From Ruegeria lacuscaerulensis (GTDB lineage Bacteria > Pseudomonadota > Alphaproteobacteria > Rhodobacterales > Rhodobacteraceae), in assembly GCF_013033355.1 (NCBI RefSeq), contig NZ_WQDY01000007.1, positions 124,001 to 188,000 on the forward strand: a stretch of DNA of 64,000 nucleotides, given 5' to 3'. The translations under genes were made by a program, and so were the position numbers. Under the pieces are notes generated by a model. That model was given only the letters and a program-made list of their open reading frames with translations. It ran no database searches and was not told the origin of the DNA. Positions 17,616 through 26,580 of this stretch are shown piece after piece (the stretch's first letter is position 1; each line of letters starts with the position of its first letter).

Positions 17616-18800
17616 ATGCCCAACCCTCTTACAGCGGCGATGTCAGCGCCGACCACCCATGCAAAAGGCAACCAGAACGCGCAGGAACAGCCTGAACAGA
17701 AAGAGGCGGGTTCGTTTCAATCCGTTCTGGACGAGCAAACAGAAACGACCACCGGTGATGCCGAAACGCCGGATGTTCCGACGCCAGAGGCTGAGGCGGT
17801 ACAACATGAGCTGCCCATCAGCGACGAACCTACAGATGCCGAGCCTTTGCCAAGTGACCAACCAACCTCGTTGGCCAATGGCAATCCTGAGGTCCAACCA
17901 GATCGCGCCATTCTAGATTTTGGGAATGCACTAGCGCCGGAAAAACCGGCGGTCAGGGGCGAGGCGGCGGCTGCCATCATCGTCAAGTCGGATAAACCAA
18001 CCCAACATTCCGGCCGTGTCGCGTCTGATCTGCCGCATGTTTCACCGACCAAGACTCCCGTGCCCGTAGCGCCTGACGTTAATCGGGCGGTGAATTCGAC
18101 ATCACTGGCCCAAGCAACTCAAACGTCGAAGCCGCCTACACCGGTTCTGTCAGAAAATGCAGCCGATCCGAATCTGGTCGAGCCAGTTCAGGACGCTCCG
18201 GCCGCGCAGCCACGCACGCCAATCAATACAGCGACCAGCCTTGTTCAAATGCAGATCATGGCGACAGAAAAAAACCCTGTTGTCCCCGACGTTACCAACA
18301 CACCCGAATTAGACGAAATCTCGGCTTTCAAAGATGTATCACCCACATCCTCAGCCCGCGATACGTTGGCGGCCGCGCAAGCTTTGACCGCATCTGCTCG
18401 CGCCGAGACGGCCCGCGCCGTCGCGGGTCAAATGGCTGCGGCAATCCACGCGCGACCGCAATCAGGTATGATCGAGATCGCTCTTAACCCCGAAGAACTG
18501 GGGCGTGTTTCGATCGTCATGAATGGCCGTGACGATGGGCTGCATCTGACGATCGCCACCGAACGCCCCGAAACACTGGACATGATGCGGCGGCACATCT
18601 CGTTGCTGGAGGCCGAGTTCAAGTCCCTTGGACTGGGGGATTTGTCTTTCGATCTCGGGACTTCGTCTGACACGGGATCGGACGAACAGAACGATGCGCA
18701 CACTGCGGCATCAGAACCCGAACACGCGACCCAAGCGCAACCAGACCCTTCGGCCCGACCAATAATTGGCACCCTAGGGCGCATCGACATAAGGCTTTGA
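17616..18800 (+). CDS. fliK: Flagellar hook-length control protein FliK
   Basis: FliK is the secreted ruler that switches export from hook to filament subunits. The 394-residue protein has a long Pro/Glu/Thr/Ala-rich, poorly conserved N-terminal part (about 1-230) and the conserved C-terminal domain at about 270-350. That domain carries the family pattern IALNPEELGRVSI and LEAEFKSLGLGDLSF. The acidic tail is variable. The start ATG at 17616 follows GGAG about eight bases upstream. flgD follows almost immediately, so the two are co-transcribed. Confidence 0.88.
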   Translation: MPNPLTAAMSAPTTHAKGNQNAQEQPEQKEAGSFQSVLDEQTETTTGDAETPDVPTPEAEAVQHELPISDEPTDAEPLPSDQPTSLANGNPEVQPDRAILDFGNALAPEKPAVRGEAAAAIIVKSDKPTQHSGRVASDLPHVSPTKTPVPVAPDVNRAVNSTSLAQATQTSKPPTPVLSENAADPNLVEPVQDAPAAQPRTPINTATSLVQMQIMATEKNPVVPDVTNTPELDEISAFKDVSPTSSARDTLAAAQALTASARAETARAVAGQMAAAIHARPQSGMIEIALNPEELGRVSIVMNGRDDGLHLTIATERPETLDMMRRHISLLEAEFKSLGLGDLSFDLGTSSDTGSDEQNDAHTAASEPEHATQAQPDPSARPIIGTLGRIDIRL

Positions 18801-18802
18801 CA

Positions 18803-19468
18803 ATGATCACTCCTATTCAATCTGCAACTCAACCCGGTAACACGGCACAGACCACCGCACCTTCGGTTTCATCCGGGCTGGCCTCGGATTTTGAAACCTT
18901 CTTGCTGATGCTGACGGCTCAAGCAAAGAATCAGGACCCTCTTGAGCCGTTGGACTCGACGGAATACGCCTCGCAACTGGCGCAGTTTTCGATGGTCGAG
19001 CAACAGGTCCAGACCAACGACCTTCTGACTGGTCTGGCCTTGTCGATGGGCAACGTGGATATGGGCGAGCTTGCCAGCTGGGTCGGGATGGAAGTCCGGT
19101 CACCGGCCGCGTTCCGCTTTGATGGCCAGCCCGTTACTTTGCTTGCGCAGGCCAGCGCGGCGGCGGACAGCGCCGTCATGGTCATCCGCGACAAGGACGG
19201 GGCAGTGATCGACCGCATCCCCGTTCCGACCGATCAGGCAGAGTTCGAATGGGCAGGCACAGACGGTACCGGCACGCCCCTGCCAACCGGCTCTTATTCG
19301 GCCACTTTGGAAAGCTATGACGGCGAAGAGCTTGTGTCACAACAGCTGGCCGCGGTCTACAACCGGGTGGTGGAAGCACAAATTGGAGAGGGTGCTGTCC
19401 TTCTGACCTTGGAAAGCGGGCAGGTTGTGCCGGTTGGAGACGTGACTGCAGTCAGAGCGGGCGCTTGA
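18803..19468 (+). CDS. flgD: Flagellar hook assembly (capping) protein FlgD
   Basis: FlgD caps the growing hook. With the ATG at 18803 the protein has 221 residues. The conserved N-terminal region (FETFLLMLTAQAKNQDPLEPLDSTEYASQLAQFSMVEQ, about 30-68) is diagnostic. It is followed by a FlgD Ig-like and tudor-like part with FEWAGTDGTGTPLPTGSY. AAGG at 18791-18794 is well placed for the ATG; an in-frame TTG at 18797 is too close to it. It starts two bases after the fliK stop. Confidence 0.93.
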   Translation: MITPIQSATQPGNTAQTTAPSVSSGLASDFETFLLMLTAQAKNQDPLEPLDSTEYASQLAQFSMVEQQVQTNDLLTGLALSMGNVDMGELASWVGMEVRSPAAFRFDGQPVTLLAQASAAADSAVMVIRDKDGAVIDRIPVPTDQAEFEWAGTDGTGTPLPTGSYSATLESYDGEELVSQQLAAVYNRVVEAQIGEGAVLLTLESGQVVPVGDVTAVRAGA

Positions 19469-19522
19469 TCTAAGAGGCGAGACAGGCCAAAGGTTTGCAA
19501 CCCTCGACTCGTTTTTCAAACG

Positions 19523-20389
19523 GTGATCCCGCTGCCTGACCAGACGCCTCCTCCACAAGACCTTGTCAACCGGCTGCGGGACGCCGGGCTTATCGGAGCG
19601 GGTGCGCAGTTTCGCACCTTGTATGGCGGGCGCACCAATCAGGTGTGGAAAGTGCTCGGCGGAGATGGTGACAAGGTCCTAAAGCTCTACCGTGCCAATC
19701 CGTGCAATCCCCTGTTTCGCAATGATCCCGAACTTGAGGCGCGGTGTCTGCGCGCATTGGAACAGACCGGCTTTGTGCCGCGTTTGCGAACCACCGGGAC
19801 GCATGGGCAGGGTCATTGGGTATTCTACGACCATGCGCCGGGATCGCCCTGGTCGACCGGGCCAGAGGCTGTCGGTGCATTATTGCGCGATTTGCACGAC
19901 CTTAAAATCCCGGTTCAGGCCCCAGCCGGGTGCAACGGAAGCACCGATTTGGAGGCTCACACGCTAAACATTCTGAGCGGGTGCGAGTCCGCGATGAAGG
20001 CCCGCCTCAACCGAATGCGCCCGACGGCATCGGTTCCGCCGTCTCACCAAACCTGCTTGATCCATGGAGATCCGGTGGCCGGCAATATTCTGGTCGACGG
20101 TTCGGCATTGACTTTGATCGACTGGCAATGCCCCGCACAGGGCGACCCCTGCGAAGACCTTGCCATGTTCCTGTCGCCTGCCATGCAGCAAGTCTATCGC
20201 GGCGCGCCCCTGACCCCCGATGAGGAAAACGCCTTTTTGGCGGCCTATAATCACCCGGCCACAACGTCACGCTATCTTGCGTTGCGTCCCTGGTATGCCT
20301 GGCGCATGGCGGCCTATTGCCTGTGGCGTATCGAGCGCGGGGCCGAAGACTATGCAAAGGGTCTGGAACTGGAACTCGAGTCACTGTGA
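19523..20389 (+). CDS. Aminoglycoside/choline kinase-like phosphotransferase (APH family)
   Basis: The 288-residue protein has a kinase-like fold of the APH family: a glycine-rich segment (LYGGRTNQVWKVL), ATP-lysine region KVLKLYR, catalytic loop HGDPVAGNIL (about 180-189) and the metal Asp in LIDWQ. Members phosphorylate small molecules such as choline, aminoglycosides, thiamine or homoserine; the substrate cannot be told here. The start is GTG at 19523. It lies 54 bases after flgD but is functionally separate from the flagellar genes, and is convergent with the oxidoreductase that follows. Confidence 0.8.
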   Translation: MIPLPDQTPPPQDLVNRLRDAGLIGAGAQFRTLYGGRTNQVWKVLGGDGDKVLKLYRANPCNPLFRNDPELEARCLRALEQTGFVPRLRTTGTHGQGHWVFYDHAPGSPWSTGPEAVGALLRDLHDLKIPVQAPAGCNGSTDLEAHTLNILSGCESAMKARLNRMRPTASVPPSHQTCLIHGDPVAGNILVDGSALTLIDWQCPAQGDPCEDLAMFLSPAMQQVYRGAPLTPDEENAFLAAYNHPATTSRYLALRPWYAWRMAAYCLWRIERGAEDYAKGLELELESL

Positions 20390-20394
20390 CCGGG

Positions 20395-21696
20395 TCACAT
20401 GTCCGCAAGCCCCATCATCCAATAGGCGGGCGGCATCAGTGCCCTCCGCCAGGGCCCCAGCGGAAACCGGGGAGGAGTGCGCGTCATCGGAGTGGGAAGC
20501 TGCGGGCCTTGACCAATGGCCAACTGGGCAAGTGCGCGCCCGCAATAAGTCCCCATTGCGACGCCGTTGCCGTGGAACGCAAACCCTGCAAACATGCCAG
20601 GCTGGCCCGAAACTGGCCCCACATAGGGCGTTAACCCCCGTGTCAAACACACCATTCCCGACCAGATATTGGTGATATCCACTGCGCTCCATTCCGGGAA
20701 CGTCTGTGTGAAGTCACGTTGAACCTTATGGCGAATCGCGGCCTCAGCTCGGGGTGAGGATCGCAGCCCGCCGCGCATTCCAAACAGGAACCGCCGGTCG
20801 GGCATCAGCCGGAAATAATGCAGCAGGTGCCGCGTGTCATAAGACATCTGATCCGTGGTCCAGCCTTGCGCCGCCAACTCGAAATTGGTCAAGGGACGAG
20901 TCACCAGTACCGTGGACTGGGCGGGCATGTAGCGCCCGGACATCCAGTTCGGCACATCCTCGCTGGAATACCCATTGGTGCAAATCAGGACATTTGATGC
21001 ACGCACTTTCCCTACAGGTGTTGTGACCTCAAAACCCTGAGCGATCTTTTGCAGTGTCTGAACGGCGCTTTTCTGAAACAGTTTTGCACCATTTCGCTGC
21101 GCCGCTTCGGCCAGTCCGAACAAGTATTTCCGGGGATTCAGGCCAAATCCCACAGGGTTCGTATACCCGCCATGAAACGCGCCACCAAAACCGAGACCGG
21201 GCAAGTCCTTGGCTTCGTGCAAAACTCCGGTCGAATCCGCACCTTTCCTAAGGGCTGACATGGCCCGCGCATTGTGCGCCAGCTGGGTTTCTCCTTTCGA
21301 ATGGACATCCGCCTCAATCCGATGGTCCCTTAGGAGACCAGCCACGAGATGAACGGCGTCCGCTTCGGCTTGTCCGTATTCACGCGCAGCAGAAGCTCCG
21401 AACCTGCGGGACATTGCCTTCGGGCTGAGTTTTGAACCACCCAGACAGCAGAACCCACCGTTTCGCCCGGACGCGCCCCAGCCGGGCGTCTCGGCCTCAA
21501 GCACAGCAACAGACGTACCCGCTTGCGCCAAATGTAGCGCCGCGGAAAGGCCCGTGAACCCACCACCCACAACCGCGACATCAACCGTCAGGTCTCCTTT
21601 CATTTCCGGCCAATTCAGGCTGGGAATGGTTTCATCCCACCAGCATCCTTCCCGGGGTCCGGGGCCATAAGTGTAGTCCGGGAACAGCCGTTTCAT
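20395..21696 (-). CDS. FAD-dependent oxidoreductase, PuuB/DAO family (gamma-glutamylputrescine oxidase-like)
   Basis: The 433-residue flavoprotein has the Rossmann FAD motif VAVVGGGFTGLSAAL at about 40-54 with the acidic end VLEAE, and a C-terminal DAO segment (AGFAFHGNGVAMGTYCGRALA). The N-terminus (YGPGPREGCWWDETIP) resembles the PuuB/OrdL type that oxidises gamma-glutamylputrescine or other N-alkyl amino acids. It is the last gene of the putrescine transporter operon, overlapping the upstream permease gene by ATGA. No PuuA-type glutamate-putrescine ligase is present in the window, so the substrate might instead be free putrescine or another amine. Confidence 0.85.
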   Translation of the reverse strand: MKRLFPDYTYGPGPREGCWWDETIPSLNWPEMKGDLTVDVAVVGGGFTGLSAALHLAQAGTSVAVLEAETPGWGASGRNGGFCCLGGSKLSPKAMSRRFGASAAREYGQAEADAVHLVAGLLRDHRIEADVHSKGETQLAHNARAMSALRKGADSTGVLHEAKDLPGLGFGGAFHGGYTNPVGFGLNPRKYLFGLAEAAQRNGAKLFQKSAVQTLQKIAQGFEVTTPVGKVRASNVLICTNGYSSEDVPNWMSGRYMPAQSTVLVTRPLTNFELAAQGWTTDQMSYDTRHLLHYFRLMPDRRFLFGMRGGLRSSPRAEAAIRHKVQRDFTQTFPEWSAVDITNIWSGMVCLTRGLTPYVGPVSGQPGMFAGFAFHGNGVAMGTYCGRALAQLAIGQGPQLPTPMTRTPPRFPLGPWRRALMPPAYWMMGLADM

Positions 21697-22511
21697 TCGG
21701 TACGCGCCGCGGCCATTTCATCCTGCTTTTGTCGCATCATGGCGCGTTTTGTCACCAGCGACGCGGTAATGACGCCCACTGTCACGACGGCGATCATCAA
21801 CGTTGACAGCGCGTTGATCTCGGGGCTGACGCCCAACCTGACTGCCGAGAAGATCTTGATCGGCAGGGTTGTGGCCGACGGCCCCGAGGTAAAGGACGCA
21901 ATCACCAGATCATCCAGCGACAGAGTAAAGGCCAGCAACCAGCCGGAAATCACGGCAGGCGCAATGATCGGCAGTGTCACTAGGCGAAACGCTTGCGCGG
22001 GCGAACAACCAAGGTCAAGAGCGGCCTCTTCCAGCGACTGATCGAACGTGACCAAGCGCGACGAGACAACGACCGATACGAAACACATCGAAAAGGTCGT
22101 ATGCGCCAGAACGATGGTCAGGATACCGCGATCCAGCCCGATGCCTATGAACAATAGCAGCAACGACAGGCCGGTGATCACTTCGGGCATCACCAGCGGG
22201 GCGTAGATCATACCGGAGAACAGCGTTCGACCGAAGAAACGCCCGCCGCGCACCAGCACATAGGCGGCGGCGGTGCCCAGAATGGTCGCCAGCGTAGATG
22301 AGAACACAGCCACCCGGACTGTCACCCATGCCGCATCCAGAAACGCCTCGTTCTGGACCAGCTCTCCATACCATTTGGTCGAGAAGCCAGCCCAAACGGT
22401 GACCAGCTTGCTTTCGTTAAAGGAAAAGATGATCAGGATGATCATCGGGATATAGAGGAACGCAAATCCCAGCGTCAGCGAGACCGCGTTGAACCAGCTT
22501 AGCCTGTTCAT
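21693..22511 (-). CDS. potI: Putrescine/spermidine ABC transporter permease, PotI/PotC type
   Basis: With the ATG at 22509-22511 the permease has 272 residues and about six membrane helices. It carries the EAA loop that contacts the ATPase (SLEEAALDLGCSPAQAFRLVTLPIIAP). It pairs with the upstream PotH-type subunit. The open frame continues far upstream through the other permease gene, but the MNRLSWFNAVSLTLGFAFLYIPM start is the normal one. Start and stop overlap with neighbours by four bases on both sides (ATGA), a tightly coupled operon. Confidence 0.93.
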   Translation of the reverse strand: MNRLSWFNAVSLTLGFAFLYIPMIILIIFSFNESKLVTVWAGFSTKWYGELVQNEAFLDAAWVTVRVAVFSSTLATILGTAAAYVLVRGGRFFGRTLFSGMIYAPLVMPEVITGLSLLLLFIGIGLDRGILTIVLAHTTFSMCFVSVVVSSRLVTFDQSLEEAALDLGCSPAQAFRLVTLPIIAPAVISGWLLAFTLSLDDLVIASFTSGPSATTLPIKIFSAVRLGVSPEINALSTLMIAVVTVGVITASLVTKRAMMRQKQDEMAAARTE

Positions 22512-23398
22512 TGCTCGGCCTCCGTCTGTTTCTGCTGGTTTCGCTGGAACAGCACGATTGGGATCACAAGGATCAGCAGAAGCACTACCGCCACGGCGCT
22601 CGCCACCGGCCAGTCGCGGTTCGAGAAGAACTCCTCCCACAGTACCTTGCCAATCATCAGCGTGCCTGACCCGCCCAGAAGCGAGGGGATCACGAACTCG
22701 CCAATCACCGGGATCATCACAAGGAAACAGCCTGCTATGATACCGGGGCGCGACAGCGGGACTGTCACAAGCCAAAAGGCCTGAACCCGCGAACAACCAA
22801 GGTCTTCGGCGGCCTCGATCAGGGATTCGTCCATCCGTTCCAGCGCCGAATAGATCGGCAGGATCATGAACGGCAGATAGGTGTAGACGATGCCGATATA
22901 GACGGCAGTGTTGGTGTTCAGAATGGTCAGCGGGGTCGAGATCAACCCCGTCCACAGCAGCAACTGGTTCAGATAGCCTTCGTTCGACAGGATGCCCATC
23001 CACGCATAGACGCGGATCAGGAACGAGGTCCAGAAGGGCAGGATCACGAGCATCATCAGCGTCGGCCGCCATTCAACCGGAGCGCGGGCCATGCCATAAG
23101 CGATGGGATAGCCAACCAGCAGCGTGAAAAACGTGGAAATCACCGCGATTTTGACGCTAGAGAGGTAGGCTTTCCAATACAGGTCATCCTCGGTCAGCCA
23201 GACGAAGTTTTCGAAATCCAATTGGCTGAAGAACTCTTTGATTCCTGACCAGCCCTGCGAGAAGTCCAGCGTCGGCGTGTAAGGCGGGATCGCCAGTTCG
23301 ATATCCGACAGCGAGATTTTCAGGACGATAAAAAACGGCACCAGAAACAGCGCCAGCAGCCACACATATGGGACGGCGATCAGAAAGGCGCGGCGCAT
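22508..23398 (-). CDS. potH: Putrescine/spermidine ABC transporter permease, PotH/PotB type
   Basis: The 296-residue inner-membrane permease begins MRRAFLIAVPYVWLLALFLVPFFIVLK (first helix). It shows the conserved EAA loop SLIEAAEDLGCSRVQAFWLVTVPLSRPGI in the fourth cytoplasmic loop. It forms the translocation channel with PotI. The start overlaps the stop of the ATPase gene by one base and its end overlaps potI by four, so the subunits are translationally coupled. The first periplasmic loop is large, as in PotH. Confidence 0.93.
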   Translation of the reverse strand: MRRAFLIAVPYVWLLALFLVPFFIVLKISLSDIELAIPPYTPTLDFSQGWSGIKEFFSQLDFENFVWLTEDDLYWKAYLSSVKIAVISTFFTLLVGYPIAYGMARAPVEWRPTLMMLVILPFWTSFLIRVYAWMGILSNEGYLNQLLLWTGLISTPLTILNTNTAVYIGIVYTYLPFMILPIYSALERMDESLIEAAEDLGCSRVQAFWLVTVPLSRPGIIAGCFLVMIPVIGEFVIPSLLGGSGTLMIGKVLWEEFFSNRDWPVASAVAVVLLLILVIPIVLFQRNQQKQTEAEQ

Positions 23399-24525
23399 CA
23401 GTCGGCCAGCAGAACCGCAGCCGTTGCTGTCCAGGACAGCCAGACCGGGTCTTCCCAGGTAAAGGACCGGCGCGAGATACGGCGGGTATTGGCCGTCTGC
23501 GCCTTGATGATCGTGCCGTTGGGCAGCTCCACGTAATAGGTGGACAGGTTGCCCAGATAGGCGATGTCATGGACCTTGCCCTGCACCGCATTGATCGCGT
23601 CCGCCGGGCGGTCGGCCGAGATAGTTACCTTCTCGGGGCGGATCGCCAGATGACAGGCCTGCCCCTGCGCGAACCCATTGGCCGAGGTCGCTGTCAACGG
23701 GGCCTGCCCTTCGGCCCAATCGATCTGATAGGTGTCTTCGCCATTGGCGGTGGCGCGGCCTTCGATGATATTTACGTCGCCTATAAAGTCGGCGACATAG
23801 ACCGAGTTGGGGTTCTCATAAATCCGGTCCGGCGTGGCGACCTGCATCAGCTGTCCCTGATCCATCACGGCCACGCGGCTGGCCACGGTCATAGCTTCCT
23901 CCTGATCGTGGGTCACGATGACAAAGGTGGTGCCGGTCTTTTCCTGAATATCCATCAGTTCAAACTGCGTGTCCTGCCGCAGCTTCTTGTCCAGCGCCCC
24001 CAACGGCTCGTCCAGCAGCAACAGCTTGGGCGCTTTCGCCAAAGACCGCGCCAGCGCAACCCGCTGTCGCTGCCCGCCCGAGATCTGGTGCGGTTTACGA
24101 CGCGCGAATTGCGTCAGCCGGGTCAGACGCAGCATTTCCTCGACCCGCTCCTCAAGATCATGCTTGGGCATGTTGTCCCGGCGCAGACCAAAGGCGATGT
24201 TTTCCCAGATGCTTAAGTGCGGGAACAGCGCGTAGGACTGGAACATCATGTTTACCGCCCGCTTATTTGGCGGGATCGGGTCGATATCCTGACCGCCCAA
24301 CATGATGTGGCCCTCGGTGGGTGTTTCGAACCCCGCCAACATCCGCATCATCGTGGTTTTGCCGCAGCCCGATGGCCCCAGCAGAGCGAAAAATTCTTTC
24401 TCGAAAATATCCAAAGACAGGTTGTCGATTGCCGTAAAGTCTCCAAACCGCTTGGTGACATTCTGGAATTGGATCAAGGGTTTCGCCTGTGGGTCTTCCC
24501 ACGGCGCAAAGACGTCAGAGTTCAC
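23398..24525 (-). CDS. potG: Putrescine/spermidine ABC transporter ATP-binding protein, PotG/PotA type
   Basis: The 375-residue ATPase has the Walker A loop GPSGCGKTT at 50-58, the signature ISGGQRQRVALARSLA, Walker B LLLLDEPLGALD and the switch His in VIVTHDQEEAM. The C-terminal OB-type regulatory domain (TOBE) is present from about 265. The start is GTG at 24525. It energises uptake through PotH and PotI. A terminator hairpin lies between it and the binding-protein gene upstream, so the ATPase and permeases are probably made at lower level than the binding protein. Confidence 0.93.
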   Translation of the reverse strand: MNSDVFAPWEDPQAKPLIQFQNVTKRFGDFTAIDNLSLDIFEKEFFALLGPSGCGKTTMMRMLAGFETPTEGHIMLGGQDIDPIPPNKRAVNMMFQSYALFPHLSIWENIAFGLRRDNMPKHDLEERVEEMLRLTRLTQFARRKPHQISGGQRQRVALARSLAKAPKLLLLDEPLGALDKKLRQDTQFELMDIQEKTGTTFVIVTHDQEEAMTVASRVAVMDQGQLMQVATPDRIYENPNSVYVADFIGDVNIIEGRATANGEDTYQIDWAEGQAPLTATSANGFAQGQACHLAIRPEKVTISADRPADAINAVQGKVHDIAYLGNLSTYYVELPNGTIIKAQTANTRRISRRSFTWEDPVWLSWTATAAVLLAD

Positions 24526-24549
24526 TACAGCCCCCGTTCGGCAATTTTG

Positions 24550-24582
24550 GGAAAAACGGCAGGGCGGAAAACCCGCCCTGCC
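24550..24582 (-). terminator. Intra-operon terminator between the binding-protein gene and potG
   Basis: GGCAGGGCGG (24558-24567) and CCGCCCTGCC (24573-24582) form a perfect 10-bp stem with an AAAAC loop; the minus strand continues into GTTTTTCCC. It begins 14 bases after the stop at 24596, so it attenuates transcription into potGHI. Confidence 0.75.
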
Positions 24583-24595
24583 TTAGGAAATCGGA

Positions 24596-25681
24596 TCAGG
24601 TACCCGATTTGATCTTGGTCCACAGACGGGTCACAACCCGCTGCGTTTTTGCCGGGTAGGGCGTGGTGATGTAGAGATTCTGCATCGTTGCGTCGTCCGG
24701 ATAGATCGCCGGATCGCCGATTACGTCTTCCTCAAGAAACTCTTGCGAGGCCTTGTTGCCATTGGCGTAGTACACATAGTTCGACGCCGCAGCCATGTTG
24801 TTGGCATCCAGGATGAAGTTCAGGAACTTGTGCGCGCCTTCTGGATTCGGAGCATCTGCCGGGATGGCCATCTGGTCAAACCACATCAGCGAGCCTTCAG
24901 CGAACGGATGGTATTCTATCTCGACCCCGTTATCGGCCTCGGCCGCACGGTCGCGGGCCTGTAGAATGTCACCTGACCAACCCACGGCCACGCAGATATC
25001 ACCATTGGCCAGAGCGTTGATGTATTCCGAGCTATGGAACTTCTGGATATGCGGACGCACGCTGGTCAGAACTTCTTCGACCTTCTTGATGACGTCTGGA
25101 TCGTGGCTGTCCGGATCTTCGCCCAGATATTGCAACGTCATGGGGATCATCTCGGCAGGCGCATCCAGGAAATGCACACCGCACCCGGCGAGCTTCTCCA
25201 TGTTTTCCGGGTTCAGCACCAACTCCATGCTATTCAGCGCGACGTCATCGCCCAGCGCCTCTTTGACCTTACCAACATTGACGCCGATCCCCGTGGTTCC
25301 CCACATGTAGTTGATCGAGAAGGCGTTGTCGGGGTCGTATCCTGCGGTCCGTTCCTGAATGACGTCCCAAAGATTCCCCGAGTTATCCAGCTTGGAAGTA
25401 TCCAGTTGCTGGAAAGCCCCCGCTTGAATCTGGCGCTGAAGGAACGTGCCGGACGGAACCACCACATCATAGCCTGACCCACCGGCCAGCATCTTGGTTT
25501 CCAGAACCTCGTTGCTGTCGAACACGTCGTAAATCAGCGTCAGGCCGGTTTCTTCCTCGAATTTCTGCAAAAGGTCTTCGTCGATGTAATCCGACCAGTT
25601 GTAAACACGCACTTCTTCAGCGAAGGCCGCCGAAGTCCCCAATGCGATGACCGCTGTCAGTGTCAGCGTTTTGATTGACAT
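24596..25681 (-). CDS. potF: Periplasmic putrescine-binding protein, PotF/PotD family
   Basis: The 361-residue solute-binding protein has a signal peptide (MSIKTLTLTAVIALGTSAAFA, cleavage before EEVRVYNW) and the polyamine-binding family opening VYNWSDYIDEDLLQKFEEETG. Later family segments include MWGTTGIGVNVG and VAVGWSGDI. It captures putrescine or spermidine in the periplasm. The ATG at 25679-25681 directly precedes the signal peptide; an 18-codon upstream extension is not needed. A candidate operator (TTGGATTTGATCAAG) lies 41-55 bases upstream. A terminator separates it from potG. Confidence 0.95.
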   Translation of the reverse strand: MSIKTLTLTAVIALGTSAAFAEEVRVYNWSDYIDEDLLQKFEEETGLTLIYDVFDSNEVLETKMLAGGSGYDVVVPSGTFLQRQIQAGAFQQLDTSKLDNSGNLWDVIQERTAGYDPDNAFSINYMWGTTGIGVNVGKVKEALGDDVALNSMELVLNPENMEKLAGCGVHFLDAPAEMIPMTLQYLGEDPDSHDPDVIKKVEEVLTSVRPHIQKFHSSEYINALANGDICVAVGWSGDILQARDRAAEADNGVEIEYHPFAEGSLMWFDQMAIPADAPNPEGAHKFLNFILDANNMAAASNYVYYANGNKASQEFLEEDVIGDPAIYPDDATMQNLYITTPYPAKTQRVVTRLWTKIKSGT

Positions 25682-25721
25682 TTTATTCTCCCTGCAAGTG
25701 TGCGGGTATTTTCCCGTTTTT

Positions 25722-25736
25722 TTGGATTTGATCAAG
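25722..25736. promoter_or_regulatory. Candidate GntR operator, copy 1, upstream of the binding-protein gene
   Basis: The 14-base sequence TTGGATTTGATCAA is repeated exactly at 25822-25835, and its palindromic core TTGATCAA (25728-25735) recurs as TTTGATCA before the aminotransferase gene. It lies 41-55 bases upstream of the binding-protein start. Confidence 0.5.
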
Positions 25737-25821
25737 TTTTGCGTTTTTCCCCGATCCGTCGTATGGTTTCACGAGGTCAGGCACCTGGCAAGTCAACACA
25801 ATCGCAAACAGGGCAAACCAA

Positions 25822-25836
25822 TTGGATTTGATCAAA
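25822..25836. promoter_or_regulatory. Candidate GntR operator, copy 2, at the start of the regulator gene
   Basis: Exact second copy of TTGGATTTGATCAA with the palindromic core extended to TTTGATCAAA (25827-25836). If the regulator begins at GTG 25855, this site lies in its leader and would allow autoregulation. Confidence 0.5.
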
Positions 25837-26505
25837 AATAAGGCACCGAGGCCAGTGGCCGATGATCAGAAACGACCTGCCCACGAGCAGGTCTATCAGA
25901 CGCTGCGCGCCCAGATCATGTATGGCGATCTGGTCCCCGGACAGCCTGTCACCATTCAAGGGCTGACTGATTCGCTGGACGTTGGCATGACCCCTGTTCG
26001 CGAAGCGATTCGCAGGCTGATCTCTGACGGAGCACTGATGTTTCAGGGCAATCGCCGGGTCAGCGTACCTTTGCTGAAACATAGCGATGTTCAACAGATG
26101 ATTTTCGCTAGAATTTCAATAGAATCAGAGCTTTCCAGACGCGCGACAACCAACATGAGCGCTGTCGAAATAGATCATCTGGCTCAGATCGATAAACAGT
26201 TGGACCGTACCATCGCCGACGGCGACGTCGGCGGATATCTGCGCCTCAACCACCTGTTTCATGAAACGCTCTATTCCTACGCAGACGCTCCGATTCTCAA
26301 CGATTTGGCGGAACGGTTATGGCTGCGGTTCGGCCCTTCACTGCGTGTCGTTTGCGGTCGTTTCGGAACCCAAAGCCTGCCCGACCGCCACAAAGATATC
26401 ATAACGGCGCTCCGCCGTAAGGACCCCGACAGGGTCGCGAAAGCCACCGCGCAGGACATCGAACAGGGAATGGAGCTGATGGCAGGTGCCTTGTCATCTA
26501 CCTAG
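25822..26505 (+). CDS. GntR-family regulator (FadR/FCD type) of the putrescine locus
   Basis: The 227-residue regulator has an N-terminal winged helix (HEQVYQTLRAQIMYGDLVPGQPVTIQGLTDSLDVGMTPVREAIRRL, about 21-65) and a helical FCD ligand domain (about 85-215) with a metal-type His in LNHLFHETLY. It sits between the divergent transporter operon and the aminotransferase, so it probably controls both in response to a polyamine or its product. The start is uncertain. TTG at 25822 gives the longest form but overlaps a repeated operator-like sequence. GTG at 25855, with GAGG just upstream, would leave that sequence in the leader and may be the true start. Confidence 0.88.
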   Translation: MDLIKNKAPRPVADDQKRPAHEQVYQTLRAQIMYGDLVPGQPVTIQGLTDSLDVGMTPVREAIRRLISDGALMFQGNRRVSVPLLKHSDVQQMIFARISIESELSRRATTNMSAVEIDHLAQIDKQLDRTIADGDVGGYLRLNHLFHETLYSYADAPILNDLAERLWLRFGPSLRVVCGRFGTQSLPDRHKDIITALRRKDPDRVAKATAQDIEQGMELMAGALSST

Positions 26506-26520
26506 ATAAATGCGATTCGA

Positions 26521-26549
26521 TTGACAGAAAAAAATTTGATCATATTGTG
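26521..26549 (+). promoter_or_regulatory. Promoter of the aminotransferase gene with embedded operator-like TTTGATCA
   Basis: TTGACA at 26521-26526 is a perfect -35 box. TATTGT at 26543-26548 is an acceptable -10 at 16-base spacing. TTTGATCA (26535-26542), the core of the two upstream repeats, lies within the spacer, a classic repressor position. The start codon is 32 bases downstream. Confidence 0.5.
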
Positions 26550-26580
26550 ACCGCTAATCGCTCTTGCAGGAGATTCCCCG

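Noticed and set aside
22512-23072. Long N-terminal extension of the PotI-type permease frame
   Set aside because: It is out-of-frame read-through of the upstream permease gene; the normal PotI start at 22511 overlaps that gene by the usual ATGA.
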